Shown in pieces: positions 5,522 through 5,548 of a stretch of DNA of 5,548 bases; the stretch's first letter is position 1; every line of letters begins with the position of its first letter. The translations under genes were made by a program, and so were the position numbers. Under the pieces are notes generated by a model that was not told the origin of the DNA, searched no databases, and saw only the letters and a program-made list of their open reading frames with translations. The DNA comes from an uncultured Bacilli bacterium (GTDB lineage Bacteria > Bacillota_I > Bacilli_A > RF39 > UBA660), in contig CAJTXV010000056.1 of NCBI GenBank assembly GCA_910584255.1, positions 1 through 5,548 of the forward strand, read 5' to 3'.

Positions 5522-5548
5522 CCTAATTGAATAAAAATAATTCCTAAC
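5522..5548 (-). promoter_or_regulatory. Putative AgrA-binding direct repeats (cut by the window edge)
   Basis: On the minus strand, GTTAGG (complement of 5543-5548) and TCAATTAGG (complement of 5522-5530) are aligned copies whose cores begin 21 bp apart, two helical turns. This fits the AgrA pattern of two 9-bp repeats, roughly WMMGTTNRK, separated by 12-13 bp. The second copy has one mismatch (ATT for GTT). The first is complete as far as it can be seen but loses its first three bases to the window end. The pair lies just upstream of the -35 hexamer. Confidence 0.55.

Overview
The window reads as a low-GC Firmicute chromosome and most probably a Staphylococcus. It is strongly AT-rich, its Shine-Dalgarno (SD) sequences are strong, and TTG and GTG starts are used. 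It carries a recognisable ribitol-phosphate wall teichoic acid (WTA) set, tarI-tarJ-tarL. TarI (238 aa), TarJ (341 aa) and TarL (562 aa) have the lengths I recall for the Staphylococcus aureus proteins. They look similar but clearly not identical to those proteins, so I favour a species other than S. aureus. This is from memory, not from a search.

Layout. Bases 3-98 are the last 31 codons of a plus-strand gene I cannot name, followed by an intrinsic terminator (111-151). An AT-rich intergenic stretch (about 152-332) holds a plausible promoter. A four-gene plus-strand block follows: a polysaccharide pyruvyl transferase family protein (333-1754), then tarI (1840-2556), tarJ (2549-3574, overlapping tarI by 8 nt) and tarL (3608-5296). 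A perfect 26-bp palindrome sits between the pyruvyl transferase gene and tarI. A 12-bp stem with A-rich and T-rich flanks (5319-5355) ends the block. No tarS-like glycosyltransferase follows tarL.

On the minus strand, facing tarL across that terminator, is a 22-codon gene (5382-5450). It encodes an amphipathic, leaderless peptide with the features of an alpha-type phenol-soluble modulin (PSM). It has a near-perfect SD, a promoter with a long 19-nt spacer, and upstream direct repeats spaced 21 bp apart that resemble AgrA binding sites. The second repeat is cut by the window edge. This small gene is the most notable and most easily missed item in the window.

How the genes work together. TarJ reduces ribulose 5-phosphate to ribitol 5-phosphate, TarI activates it to CDP-ribitol, and TarL polymerises ribitol phosphate on the lipid-linked WTA precursor at the cytoplasmic face of the membrane. 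The pyruvyl transferase family protein may modify the same polymer or a related glycan, which is inference from position only. The PSM-like gene appears to be an independent, probably quorum-regulated unit that shares only the terminator.
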